DNA of 58,150 nucleotides from CAVTWJ01 sp963849485 (GTDB lineage Bacteria > Oederibacteriota > Muellerivitia > Muellerivitales > Muellerivitaceae). Shown here one piece after another: positions 50,573-58,150 of this stretch (within the stretch, counting starts at the first letter, position 1; the number at the start of each line of letters is the position of its first letter). A model generated the notes under the pieces. That model was not told the origin of the DNA, did not search any database, and saw only the letters and a program-made list of their open reading frames with translations. The position numbers and the translations under genes were made by a program. The stretch spans positions 1 through 58,150 of the forward strand of contig CAWKIF010000184.1 of NCBI GenBank assembly GCA_963849485.1, in the 5' to 3' direction.

Positions 50573-52345
50573 ATGCGAAACCTCAAACGCCTGACCACGG
50601 TTATTTTCTTCCTCTGCCTTTCTCCGCTCGCGTCCCAAATTCCGGGCAAGGCGGTCGTTTCCGGCCAAGCGGTTCCTTCTCTCCGCCCGGTGGCTCCGGG
50701 AGTGCCCTTTACGGCGGCGGTGGTCCTTCAAATCCAACCCGGCTGGCACATCAACGCCAACCAGGGTCTGCCCGAGGGTTTCATCCCTTTGGAGGCAGCT
50801 CCGGTTCCCGGCTCCCCCTTGAGCCTGGTGGGCGATGTCCGGTATGAGGCGGGAATCCCGAAAATCCTCGCGGGTGAATCCAAGCCCTTTCCGGTTTACC
50901 AGGGGGCGACCACCCTCTACATGGACATGGTCTTGCCGCCTTTGGCCGCCTTGGGGGCGCTTCCAACCCAAATTCAAATTCGCTACCAGGCTTGCAACGA
51001 CCAACTTTGCATGGCCCCCGCGGTGTTGCCCATCGGGTTGGACTTGACGGTGGGAAAGGCGGGGGACGCGGTCACCCCCGTGAATCCCGCCCTGTTTGAA
51101 AACCCCCTTGCCGACCCTTCCGCGCAGCGGGCCGAAAACATCATCGCCAAGTTTTTCAGGGAAAAGGGAATCCTGCTGACCTTTGTCCTGATCTTCCTGG
51201 GCGGCTTGGCCTTGAACTTGACCCCCTGTGTCTATCCCATGATCCCCTTGACGGTCTCTTATTTCGGCTCCCAAAAGGCCGAGAAACCCCTTGTGATATT
51301 GAACCGGGCCCTTGCCTATGTGGTCGGTATCTCCATTACCTATTCGAGCCTGGGGGTGACGGCGGCCCTGACCGGCAAGATCCTGGGTTCCACCCTGCAA
51401 TCACCTCTGGTTCTGGTTGGAATCTCGCTGGTTTTGGCGGTTCTATCCCTTTCGATGTTCGGTTTTTACGAAATCCAAGCACCCGCCTGGCTCTTGAACA
51501 GGGTCGCGGCGGGGAATACCAAGGGCTGGATGGGAGCCCTAGGGATGGGCCTGGTTTTCGGGATTGTGGCGGCCCCCTGTGTGGACCCCTTTTCCATCGG
51601 CCTCCTGACCTATGTGGCCGCCAAGGCCAACCCATTCCTGGGCTTCATCCTCTTCTTCACCCTGTCCCTGGGGCTGGGCTTCCCCTATATATGGCTGGGC
51701 TTCTTTTCAGGGGAAATCAGCCGCCTGCCTAAGGCGGGGACTTGGATGGTCTGGGTCAAAAAGGTCTTCGGGCTGGTGCTCTTAGGGATGCCCCTCTACT
51801 TCCTCTCTCCCCTCCTACCCGAGGGTTTTAACCGCATCGCCGTCCCCGCCTATTTGGGGGTAGGCGGCCTCTTATTAGGCTGGGTCTTCGCCGGGCGTTT
51901 GGTTCCCCAGGGCTTTAAGGTCTTTCAAAGGCTCTTCGGGGTCTTGTTGATCCTGGGGGCGGCGACCCTCTTTCAGCTTTGGCCCAAACCGGTGGAAAGC
52001 TACTTCCAACCCTATGACCCGGCCTTGCTGTCCCGGGCCCAGGCCGCGGGCCAGCCGGTGCTGGTGGATTTCTCGGCTTCCTGGTGCATTCCTTGCCGGC
52101 AATTGGAACTCAAGACCTTCATCGACCCGAAGGTGAAGGCGGCCCTCTCCCATTGGGCTTTGTTGAAGGCGGACCTGACCCAATATTCCTCGGGGCCCGT
52201 GGAGGCCCTGAAAAAGCAATATGGAATCATGGGGGTTCCCACCCTTATTTTTATTGGACCGGATGGCAGGGAAAAGCAGGACCTCAGGGTCATTGGGTTC
52301 ATTAACCCGGCGGACATGCTGGAACGGATTCAAAAGATCAAATAA
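50573..52345 (+). CDS. dsbD: Thiol:disulfide interchange protein DsbD
   Basis: 590 residues. The signal peptide (to about 22) is followed by the periplasmic alpha domain (to about 155) with the Cys pair ACNDQLCMAP. The membrane domain of eight helices (about 195-470) has the exchange cysteines in LNLTPCVYPMIP and VAAPCVDPFSIG. The C-terminal thioredoxin-like gamma domain has SASWCIPCRQLELKTF. It moves electrons from cytoplasmic thioredoxin to periplasmic DsbC, CcmG-type and other proteins. All three redox pairs are intact. It stands alone. Confidence 0.93.
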   Translation: MRNLKRLTTVIFFLCLSPLASQIPGKAVVSGQAVPSLRPVAPGVPFTAAVVLQIQPGWHINANQGLPEGFIPLEAAPVPGSPLSLVGDVRYEAGIPKILAGESKPFPVYQGATTLYMDMVLPPLAALGALPTQIQIRYQACNDQLCMAPAVLPIGLDLTVGKAGDAVTPVNPALFENPLADPSAQRAENIIAKFFREKGILLTFVLIFLGGLALNLTPCVYPMIPLTVSYFGSQKAEKPLVILNRALAYVVGISITYSSLGVTAALTGKILGSTLQSPLVLVGISLVLAVLSLSMFGFYEIQAPAWLLNRVAAGNTKGWMGALGMGLVFGIVAAPCVDPFSIGLLTYVAAKANPFLGFILFFTLSLGLGFPYIWLGFFSGEISRLPKAGTWMVWVKKVFGLVLLGMPLYFLSPLLPEGFNRIAVPAYLGVGGLLLGWVFAGRLVPQGFKVFQRLFGVLLILGAATLFQLWPKPVESYFQPYDPALLSRAQAAGQPVLVDFSASWCIPCRQLELKTFIDPKVKAALSHWALLKADLTQYSSGPVEALKKQYGIMGVPTLIFIGPDGREKQDLRVIGFINPADMLERIQKIK

Positions 52346-52385
52346 GAAATTAATGTCGATATTTATACCCGAAAACCAACAGCCA

Positions 52386-52490
52386 ACACGAAGACACAAA
52401 GCCACTAAGAAAGTCAAAGAAATTGAATTTTAAAGGGTTTGTAAAAAGTTTTCGTTCGCTGTTCTTAGCGTCTTGGTGGCTTTGTGTTTG
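52386..52490. repeat. Dispersed palindromic repeat, GCCAAG/CACAAAGCC type, copy 3
   Basis: CACGAAGACACAAAGCCACTAAG and the right arm CTTAGCGTCTTGGTGGC...TTTGTG form an inverted repeat of about 100 bases, similar in layout to the copies at 2871 and 8771 though more diverged. Confidence 0.55.
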
Positions 52491-52506
52491 ATATGGGTTT
52501 TAGATT

Positions 52507-52704
52507 TTAGTCTTCTTCGACCAAGTGGAATTCCCGGTGGGGGGCGGCGCAGGAGGGGCAGTAATCAGGAATTCCGCACTTGCGGTGTGCCAAGAGGCCA
52601 CATTGGCCGCAACGCCAAAGGAGTTCCCGTAAGTCGGATACGGCGTCATAGGTAAATTGGTTGAGGATCTTAATCTTCGATTCAAATTTGAATCCGTTGG
52701 TCAT
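52507..52704 (-). CDS. Small rubredoxin/rubrerythrin-like zinc or iron ribbon protein
   Basis: 65 residues from MTNGFKFESKIKIL; GGGAGG lies 5 bases upstream, so the longer frame to 52752 is not needed. The C-terminal two thirds carries LLWRCGQCGLLAHRKCGIPD with YCPSCAAPHREFHLVEED after it: two CxxC pairs and the CPxC-x-AP-x-x-F ending of rubrerythrin/rubredoxin iron sites. It may carry electrons or bind Zn/Fe. The region 52705-53003 is AT-rich and shows no other gene. Confidence 0.65.
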   Translation of the reverse strand: MTNGFKFESKIKILNQFTYDAVSDLRELLWRCGQCGLLAHRKCGIPDYCPSCAAPHREFHLVEED

Positions 52705-53003
52705 GAAGCCTCCCTCACTCGAACAGCATCTCAGGACTCCATAATCATGCACCCGAGTCAGAGGGGAAGGGAACCTTTTCCGGTGTTAAATCAGGTTAAA
52801 AAGAATAACCCTAGTGTTTTTGCGGTTGAAAAATTTGTCGTTGGTGAAAGCGTTAAAAACATAAATTTTTATAAATTTTGTCGTTAAAAATAATAATAAG
52901 CGATTCGTTTTCTTGGGCAAATGTTTGGGAATTTTAAGCTTCCTTGAGAATGACCCGAAAAGCTTTTTATTTCACGATTTTAGTTATTTTAAGCCGGCCG
53001 AAA

Positions 53004-54365
53004 TCAATCATTTCCCAGCTTTCTTAACGTATCGAAGGAATAGAGCCCAGTCCCGTGGTTGTCGGACCACTGGAACCTTAAGGCGTAACGTCCAACCGGG
53101 TCCACGGCCGTAATTTTGACATCCGGGTCGATGGATTCGAGGTTGATCACCCTCTCCCCCGTGTCCTCGTTCACGCAGGAAGCGCAGGGGCACATGCTCC
53201 GCAAGAAACGATTTGGATAGCGTGTCACCTTGCCGTCGTCCCAGGTGATGACCGTCACCTTATCATCCTGGGTGTCTACCTCGTGGGGCCGGCTGGTAAT
53301 CTTGGCCGTCGCGGCGTTGATGATGGAAAGTTGGGCCCCCACCTGGAGGGCCATGAGGGCATAGGCCTTGCCGGAGGCGGAATCGGGGTGGGCCGCCACT
53401 GTCGGCACGCCCAGGTCGCCATCCTCGGCGATGAGGGGTTCCAGGGGGACTTCCCCGAGGAAGGGAACGGCCAACTCCTCCGCCATGTTTTTACCCCCGC
53501 CCTTCTTGAAGATGGGGGTGACCTCGTGGCAATGGGAACAAACGAATCCACTCATGTTTTCCACGATGCCGATGATGGGTACCTGGACCTGCTGGAACAT
53601 TCGAAGGCCCTTTTGGGTGATGTGCCGGGCCACGTCCTGGGGGGTGGTGACTAGGATCGCCCCGGCGAGGGGTACGGACTGGGTCAATGTCAGCTGGATA
53701 TCCCCGGTTCCGGGAGGAAGGTCGATCAAGAGGTAGTCCAGGGCTCCCCACTCTACCCCCGCCAGGAACTGCTGGATCAGCTTGCTGGCCATGGGCCCCC
53801 GCCAGATCAAGGCTGTGTCGCTTTCCTGTTGCAGCATCCCCACGCTCATAAACTTGATGCCGTGCTTCTCAAAGGGGATCATTTTCTTTGAGACGGGATC
53901 GGTTTCCGGCTGGCGTCCCTGCACCCCCAGCATCCGGGGGATGGAAGGCCCATAGACGTCGGCATCCATCAGCCCCACGGCGGCGCCTGTTCGGGCCAGG
54001 GCCAGTGCCAGGTTGGAGGCTACAGTGCTCTTTCCCACCCCGCCCTTGCCGGAAGCCACGGCTACAAGGTTTTTGACCATGGGCATATTGAGGTTCTTGA
54101 TGCCGGTGGGGGCCTGGCGCACATTGGAGGTCATTTTGACCTCGACGGAGGTAACACCGGGGAGTTTCTGCACCGCGGCCTGGGCCTGGGTCTTGAAGAG
54201 GTCCTTCACTGGGCAGGCGGGGGTGGTCAACTCGAGGTCAAAGCGAACTTTCCCGCCCTCTATCGCCAGGTTTTTCACGAAGCCCAGGCTCACGATGTCC
54301 TGATGCAGGTCGGGGTCCTTGATGGGGCGAAGGGCGTTCAAAATATCCTGTTCAGACAGGCTCAT
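53004..54365 (-). CDS. mrp: Mrp/NBP35-family Fe-S carrier ATPase fused to a DUF971 domain
   Basis: 453 residues. An N-terminal MIP18/DUF59 domain (about 5-85, SLSEQDILNALRPIKDPDLH and TPACPVKDLF) is followed by a deviant Walker A VASGKGGVGKSTVASNLALA (about 103-122), VGLMDADVYGPS (switch I) and LLIDLPPGTGDIQLTL, plus the CxxC SGFVCSHCHEV for cluster binding. The last about 95 residues (from VDTQDDKVTVITWDDGKVTRY) form a DUF971 domain with MCPCASCVNE. It assembles or transfers Fe-S clusters in the cytoplasm. Fusion to DUF971 occurs in several lineages. An AAGGAG site precedes ATG. Confidence 0.92.
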   Translation of the reverse strand: MSLSEQDILNALRPIKDPDLHQDIVSLGFVKNLAIEGGKVRFDLELTTPACPVKDLFKTQAQAAVQKLPGVTSVEVKMTSNVRQAPTGIKNLNMPMVKNLVAVASGKGGVGKSTVASNLALALARTGAAVGLMDADVYGPSIPRMLGVQGRQPETDPVSKKMIPFEKHGIKFMSVGMLQQESDTALIWRGPMASKLIQQFLAGVEWGALDYLLIDLPPGTGDIQLTLTQSVPLAGAILVTTPQDVARHITQKGLRMFQQVQVPIIGIVENMSGFVCSHCHEVTPIFKKGGGKNMAEELAVPFLGEVPLEPLIAEDGDLGVPTVAAHPDSASGKAYALMALQVGAQLSIINAATAKITSRPHEVDTQDDKVTVITWDDGKVTRYPNRFLRSMCPCASCVNEDTGERVINLESIDPDVKITAVDPVGRYALRFQWSDNHGTGLYSFDTLRKLGND

Positions 54366-54605
54366 GGGTTCGGGTCTCCTTGAGGGGGTGGGAATGCGAG
54401 CACCTAAAATGAGTTTTTAGGCCGCAAATTGCAAGTTTCCTTTGCACATTTATTCGAGTAATTTCTTTTAAGATCCTTGATCAGGTGACGGGATTTGCCG
54501 GAAAGATTGGGGGAGAAGGTGCGTTCTATTTTCCCGTGAAAGTGGATAAAATGATCCACTCATCCTTCCGAAAGTTTGAAATCGATCTCATAAGGCGGGT
54601 TTTCC

Positions 54606-57107
54606 ATGAAAGCTGTGATTATGGCGGGTGGTTTCGGTACCCGCATGCGGCCCCTCACCATCAACCTTCCCAAGCCCATGATCCCGATGGTCAACCGGCC
54701 CATCATGGAAATAATCGTGGATCTCCTGAAGAAACATAAACTCACCGACCTGATCAGCGTGGTTTTTTACCAGCCGGAGGTCATCACCGAGTATTTCCGG
54801 GATGGGACCGAGTTCGGGGTGAAGATGCAGTACAAGGCCGCGGAAAGCGACCTCGGTACGGCGGGGTCAGTGAAGAATTGCCAGGACATGATCGAGAACA
54901 AGCGTTTCGTAGTCATCTCGGGCGACGTGCTGACCGATTTTGACCTGAGCGAGGCCATCGCCTTCCACGAGAAAAACAAGGCGCAAGCCACCATGATCCT
55001 GACCCGGGTGGAAAACCCCCTGGCCTTCGGGGTGGTCATCACTGGAGCGGACGGCAAGATCCAGCGCTTCCTCGAAAAGCCCACCTGGGGCGAAGTTTTT
55101 TCCGATACGGTCAACACGGGCATCTATATCCTGGAGCCCGAGGTTCTGGACCTTATCCCGGAAAAAGAGGAATTCGATTTCTCGAAAAATCTCTTCCCCC
55201 TCATGCTTCAAAAGGGCATGCCCCTCTACGGTTACGTGGCCCAGGGCTATTGGGCCGATATCGGCAACCTCGACCAATACCGCCTGGCCCATCAGGACGT
55301 CTTTGCGGGCAAGGTGGATGTGCGCATCCAGGGCTCCCGCTTGAACCGTGTGGGCAAGGAAATTTGGGCCGGGGAAAAAAGTACGATCGACCCCACCGCC
55401 CAACTGACGGGCACGGTCGTGGTGGGCCGGGAATGCCATGTGGGCAAGCACGCCAAGATCACCAACTCGGTATTGGGGGACGGGTGCCAGGTGGGGGAAG
55501 GCGCGGTGTTGACCAACGCCATCCTCTGGCGCAACGTGGCCATCGAGTCGGGGGCGCAGGTTCGCGAGTGCGTGATCGCTTCCGGCACCGACGTACATGA
55601 GAAAGCCAACATTTTTGAGGGAGTCATCGTCTCCGACAACTGTACTATCGGCAAGGAAGCCGTCATCAAGGCGGGGGTGAAGGTCTGGCCCAACAAGGTT
55701 GTGGAGGACGGCGCCCAGCTTTCCACCTCCCTCGTCTGGGGCGACAAGTGGGCCCGGTCCATCTTCGGCCAGCACGGGGTCACCGGCATGGCCGGCATCG
55801 ACATCACCCCGGAGTTCGCGAGCAAGTTAGGGGCGGCCTATGGCGCCTCCCTGCCCAAAGGTTCCACGGTCCTCACCGCACGCGACATCCACAAGACCAG
55901 CCGCATGATTAACCGAGCCTTGATCTCGGGCATCCTCTCCTCGGGGGTCAACGTGCATGACCTGCAGGAAATGCCCATCCCCGTGGCGCGATACGCCGTC
56001 CCAAACTTTCCGACGCTGGGGGATTGCATACCCGTAAGAGCCCATTTGATGAGCAGTTCATCGACATGAAATTCTTTGACAGCCGGGGGCTGGCCCTTTC
56101 CTCCGGCAAGGAAAAGGGCATCGAGAACCTCTTTTACCGGGAGGATTTCCGCCGGGCCACCATGGAGGAAACCGGCGAATTGGTATTCCCCCACCGCATG
56201 CTGGAGTTCTATCACCAGGGGTTCCTGGATGCCCTCGAGGTGAAAGCCATCGTGGATCACAAGCCCAAGGTAGTCATCGACTACGCCTTTTCCGCGGCTT
56301 CCCCCATCTTCCCCTGGCTTTTGGGGAAACTGGGATGCGAGGTGGTGGCCCTGAACGCCTATATGGACGAGTCCAAGCTCACCAAAACGCCCGAGCAGTT
56401 CCAGGCGGCCCTGAAGCAGCTTTCCGACATCGTGCCGACCCTCCACGCCCACTTTGGGGTGTTGTTCGACGCGGGCGCCGAGAAGATTTTCGTGGTGGAT
56501 GAGAAGGGGCATCTGCTGGCGGGAACCGAACTGCTGGCGCTGTTTTCCCTCTATATGTACCACCGGCAGAAGGGCGCGAAGACGGTGGTGCCCATTAATT
56601 CCTCCCAGGTGTTGGATGAACTGGCGGAGGCCAACGGGGGAAGCGTCCAGCGTACCCGTACCACCTATTATTCGCTTATGGAAGCGGCGACCCAGCCTGG
56701 TGTATCCCTGGTGGGCGAACCCGACGGGGGGTTCATATTCACTTCCTTCGCCCCCCACATGGACGCAATGATGTCCACGGCCAAATTGATGGAATTCCTC
56801 GCCCTGGAGCGCAAGCCCATCTCCAGCTACTTTCGCAGATCCCCAAAAAGCACGAGGTGGCCCAGAAAGTGCCCTGTTCCTGGGAACTGAAAGGGACCAT
56901 CATGCGGCATTTGATCGAGGATACGGAAAAACTTGAAGAGGGAACTGATCGACGGGGTCAAGATGACCCATAAAGGGTCTTCCGTCATGATCCTTGCCCG
57001 ACGCCGATCTGGCCTTTTTCCACGTAACCGCTGAGGCCGAGACGGAAAAGACGGCCCAGGAATTGGTTTCGACCTATGTGGAGAAGATCAAGAAGTGGCA
57101 AGGTTGA
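54606..57107 (+). CDS. Sugar-nucleotidyltransferase / phosphomannomutase fusion, frameshifted in its last third
   Basis: Start MKAVIMAGGFGTRMRPLTIN (nucleotide-binding). Domains: NTP-transferase (1-240; LEKPTWGEVFSDTVNTGIYI), left-handed beta-helix (about 255-375; GTVVVGRECHVGKHAKITNS) and a phosphomannomutase-like part (about 380 on; TARDIHKTSRMINRALISGI). At about 56018-56022 (a GGGGG run) the frame breaks; the next frame carries HTRKSPFDEQFIDMKFFDSRG and continues to about 56837. Further single-base shifts are near 56837, 56930 and 56997; the end IKKWQG-stop is at 57107. The joined product is about 830 residues, the length of known ManC-PMM fusions that make GDP-mannose or similar sugars. 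Homopolymer errors are the likely cause. Confidence 0.8.
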
Positions 57108-57240
57108 ATTTGAATTTAATGAATCGAATGCTTTGTTGGAAATTTTAGTTTCACGCGAATTCTGATCGTCAAACCCATTGCGTGACCTTTCCTTTTTCCC
57201 TACACTTTTCCCACTTTTAATCCCCTAAGGAGCCGTCCCC

Positions 57241-57414
57241 ATGGCAAAGATCACGTTTGGAACTTCAGGATGGCGGGCCATTCTCGCCGATGATTTCACC
57301 TTCGCCAACGTCAAGATCGCCGTGGCGGCCATCGCCCAGCATCTGCAAAAGACCGGGGAAGCTTCCAAAGGGGTGGTGATCGCGGGGGATTACCGTTTCT
57401 TAAGCGAAGAATTC
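57241..57414 (+). CDS. Phosphoglucomutase/phosphomannomutase, N-terminal 58 residues only
   Basis: ATG behind CTAAGGAG. MAKITFGTSGWRAILADDFT is the classical N-terminus of phosphohexomutases (T-S-G-W-R phosphate loop), followed by VVIAGDYRFLSEEF. At about 57409-57414 (a GAATTC site) the protein abruptly changes to a GGDEF domain and GC content rises, so the rest of this gene is missing. The true gene would have continued to about 470-560 residues, with the phosphoserine region next. The preceding fusion gene suggests a sugar-phosphate operon. Confidence 0.75.
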
Positions 57415-58150
57415 ATGCACAAGCGGATCAACGACGCGTTCGGGCACCCCGTCGGCGATGCGGTGCTGTGCACGGTCGCCCGCAAATTATCCGAGACGGT
57501 CGGCGGCTTTCCGCAGGCGGAAGTTCGAGCATACCGTCCTCGCGCATTTCGGAGGCGATGAATTCGTGATCGTGCTGCGGCATGCGGCAGCCCGCTCCAT
57601 GGCGATCGAACTGGCAGGCAAGTGCTGCGCGTCGCTGCAGGATCCCATTGCGTACGAGGGGCTGGAGTTTCATGCGGCACCCAGCATCGGGATCACGTGC
57701 TCCCCCGACGATGGCGCTGATTTGACCACGGTCCTCAAACACGCCGATACGGCGATGTACCAGGCCAAAACGGGCGCGGCGCCCGCAGTGGCGGTGTATT
57801 CAGCGGCGATGAGCAGCCGGCTGCGGGACTGGTTCGATTTGGAGGCCCGGCTGCGCCGCGCCGTGCTGGATGACGGGCTTGCCCTGCAGTTCCAGCCGAA
57901 GTTCAGGCTGGCCGATGACCGGATCGTCGGCGTCGAGGCGCTGCTGCGTTGGTGCGACGACGAGTTCGGGGAAATTCTCCCAGCCAGTTCGTCGCCATCG
58001 CCGAGGACAGCGGCCTCATCATGGATTTGGGAGCATGGGTCATCCGGGCAGCGTGCCGGCAGGCCCGTGCCTGGGTCGATCGGGGTCTGGCCGTCCCGGT
58101 GGCGATCAACGTGTCCGGCAAGGAACTGCTGCATGGGGATCCCGCGTCTC
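57415..58150 (+). pseudogene. GGDEF-EAL (c-di-GMP turnover) fragment, two frameshifts, probably foreign
   Basis: HKRINDAFGHPVGDAVLCTV begins inside a diguanylate cyclase domain. After a shift at about 57525 the frame reads HTVLAHFGGDEFVIVLRHAA, with the active-site GGDEF, and goes on to LKHADTAMYQAKTGAA. An EAL domain begins at LALQFQPKFRLADDRIVGVE (E of E-A-L present) and, after a second shift at about 57970, continues SPSQFVAIAEDSGLIMDLGA to the window edge. GC is markedly higher than in the rest. The missing N-terminal part, shifts and GC suggest a misassembled or chimeric end rather than a native gene. Confidence 0.8.

Overview
This window reads as a piece of a Gram-negative (diderm) bacterial chromosome. 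It encodes a TonB-dependent receptor, an outer-membrane porin, a heptosyltransferase of the LPS type, DsbD and several lipoproteins or secreted proteins. The genes are dense and mid-to-high GC. The lineage cannot be named from sequence alone; an uncultivated environmental bacterium is likely. Frameshifts cluster at 38.7-40.4 kb and 56.0-58.15 kb, and the last ~740 bases look like foreign DNA joined inside a phosphoglucomutase gene, so the right edge should be treated with caution.

Layout. 1-584: right end of an IS256-type element. 591-3401: two secreted proteins of unknown function and a thioesterase. 3.5-14.8 kb: a potassium/ion block with a KdpDE-like two-component pair, a 24-residue membrane peptide, a KimA-like K+ importer and a second APC permease with a Usp-like tail (each behind a c-di-AMP riboswitch), and a CPA1 antiporter. 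Embedded in it is a permease fused to a P-II signalling domain, driven by a sigma-54 promoter. 15-17.7 kb: two glycosyltransferases and a membrane protein. 18-22.9 kb: amtB1, two P-II genes, an NhaD/CitMHS-type transporter and a pseudouridine synthase. 22.9-30 kb: a divergent pair of transglutaminase proteins, one with a degenerate glutamine-amidotransferase domain and one with a putative amidoligase domain, then a DUF4403-like lipoprotein and an HU protein. 30-35.7 kb: TonB receptor, ilvD, NHL-repeat protein. 36-44 kb: a sigma-54 porin, an orphan P-II gene, a GGCT-like protein, damaged genes, an esterase, htpX and a TPR protein. 44.4-48.2 kb: amtB2-glnK and amtB3-glnK. 48.2-57 kb: NodB deacetylase, LacI regulator, DsbD, a rubredoxin-like protein, Mrp-DUF971 and a nucleotidyltransferase-phosphomannomutase fusion.

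How it fits together. The main theme is nitrogen uptake: three Amt channels, five free P-II proteins, a P-II-tailed permease and a porin. Four units have -24/-12 promoters. The same short palindrome, close to CTACAAWWWTGTAG, lies upstream of all five units. Only one of the six P-II domains keeps the T-loop tyrosine used for uridylylation. The second theme is potassium and c-di-AMP: two riboswitches of the ydaO type, and 11-bp-spaced TTAAT repeats before three K+-linked loci, which the KdpE-like regulator could bind.

Several families of dispersed intergenic inverted repeats are present. No rRNA, tRNA or CRISPR array was seen.
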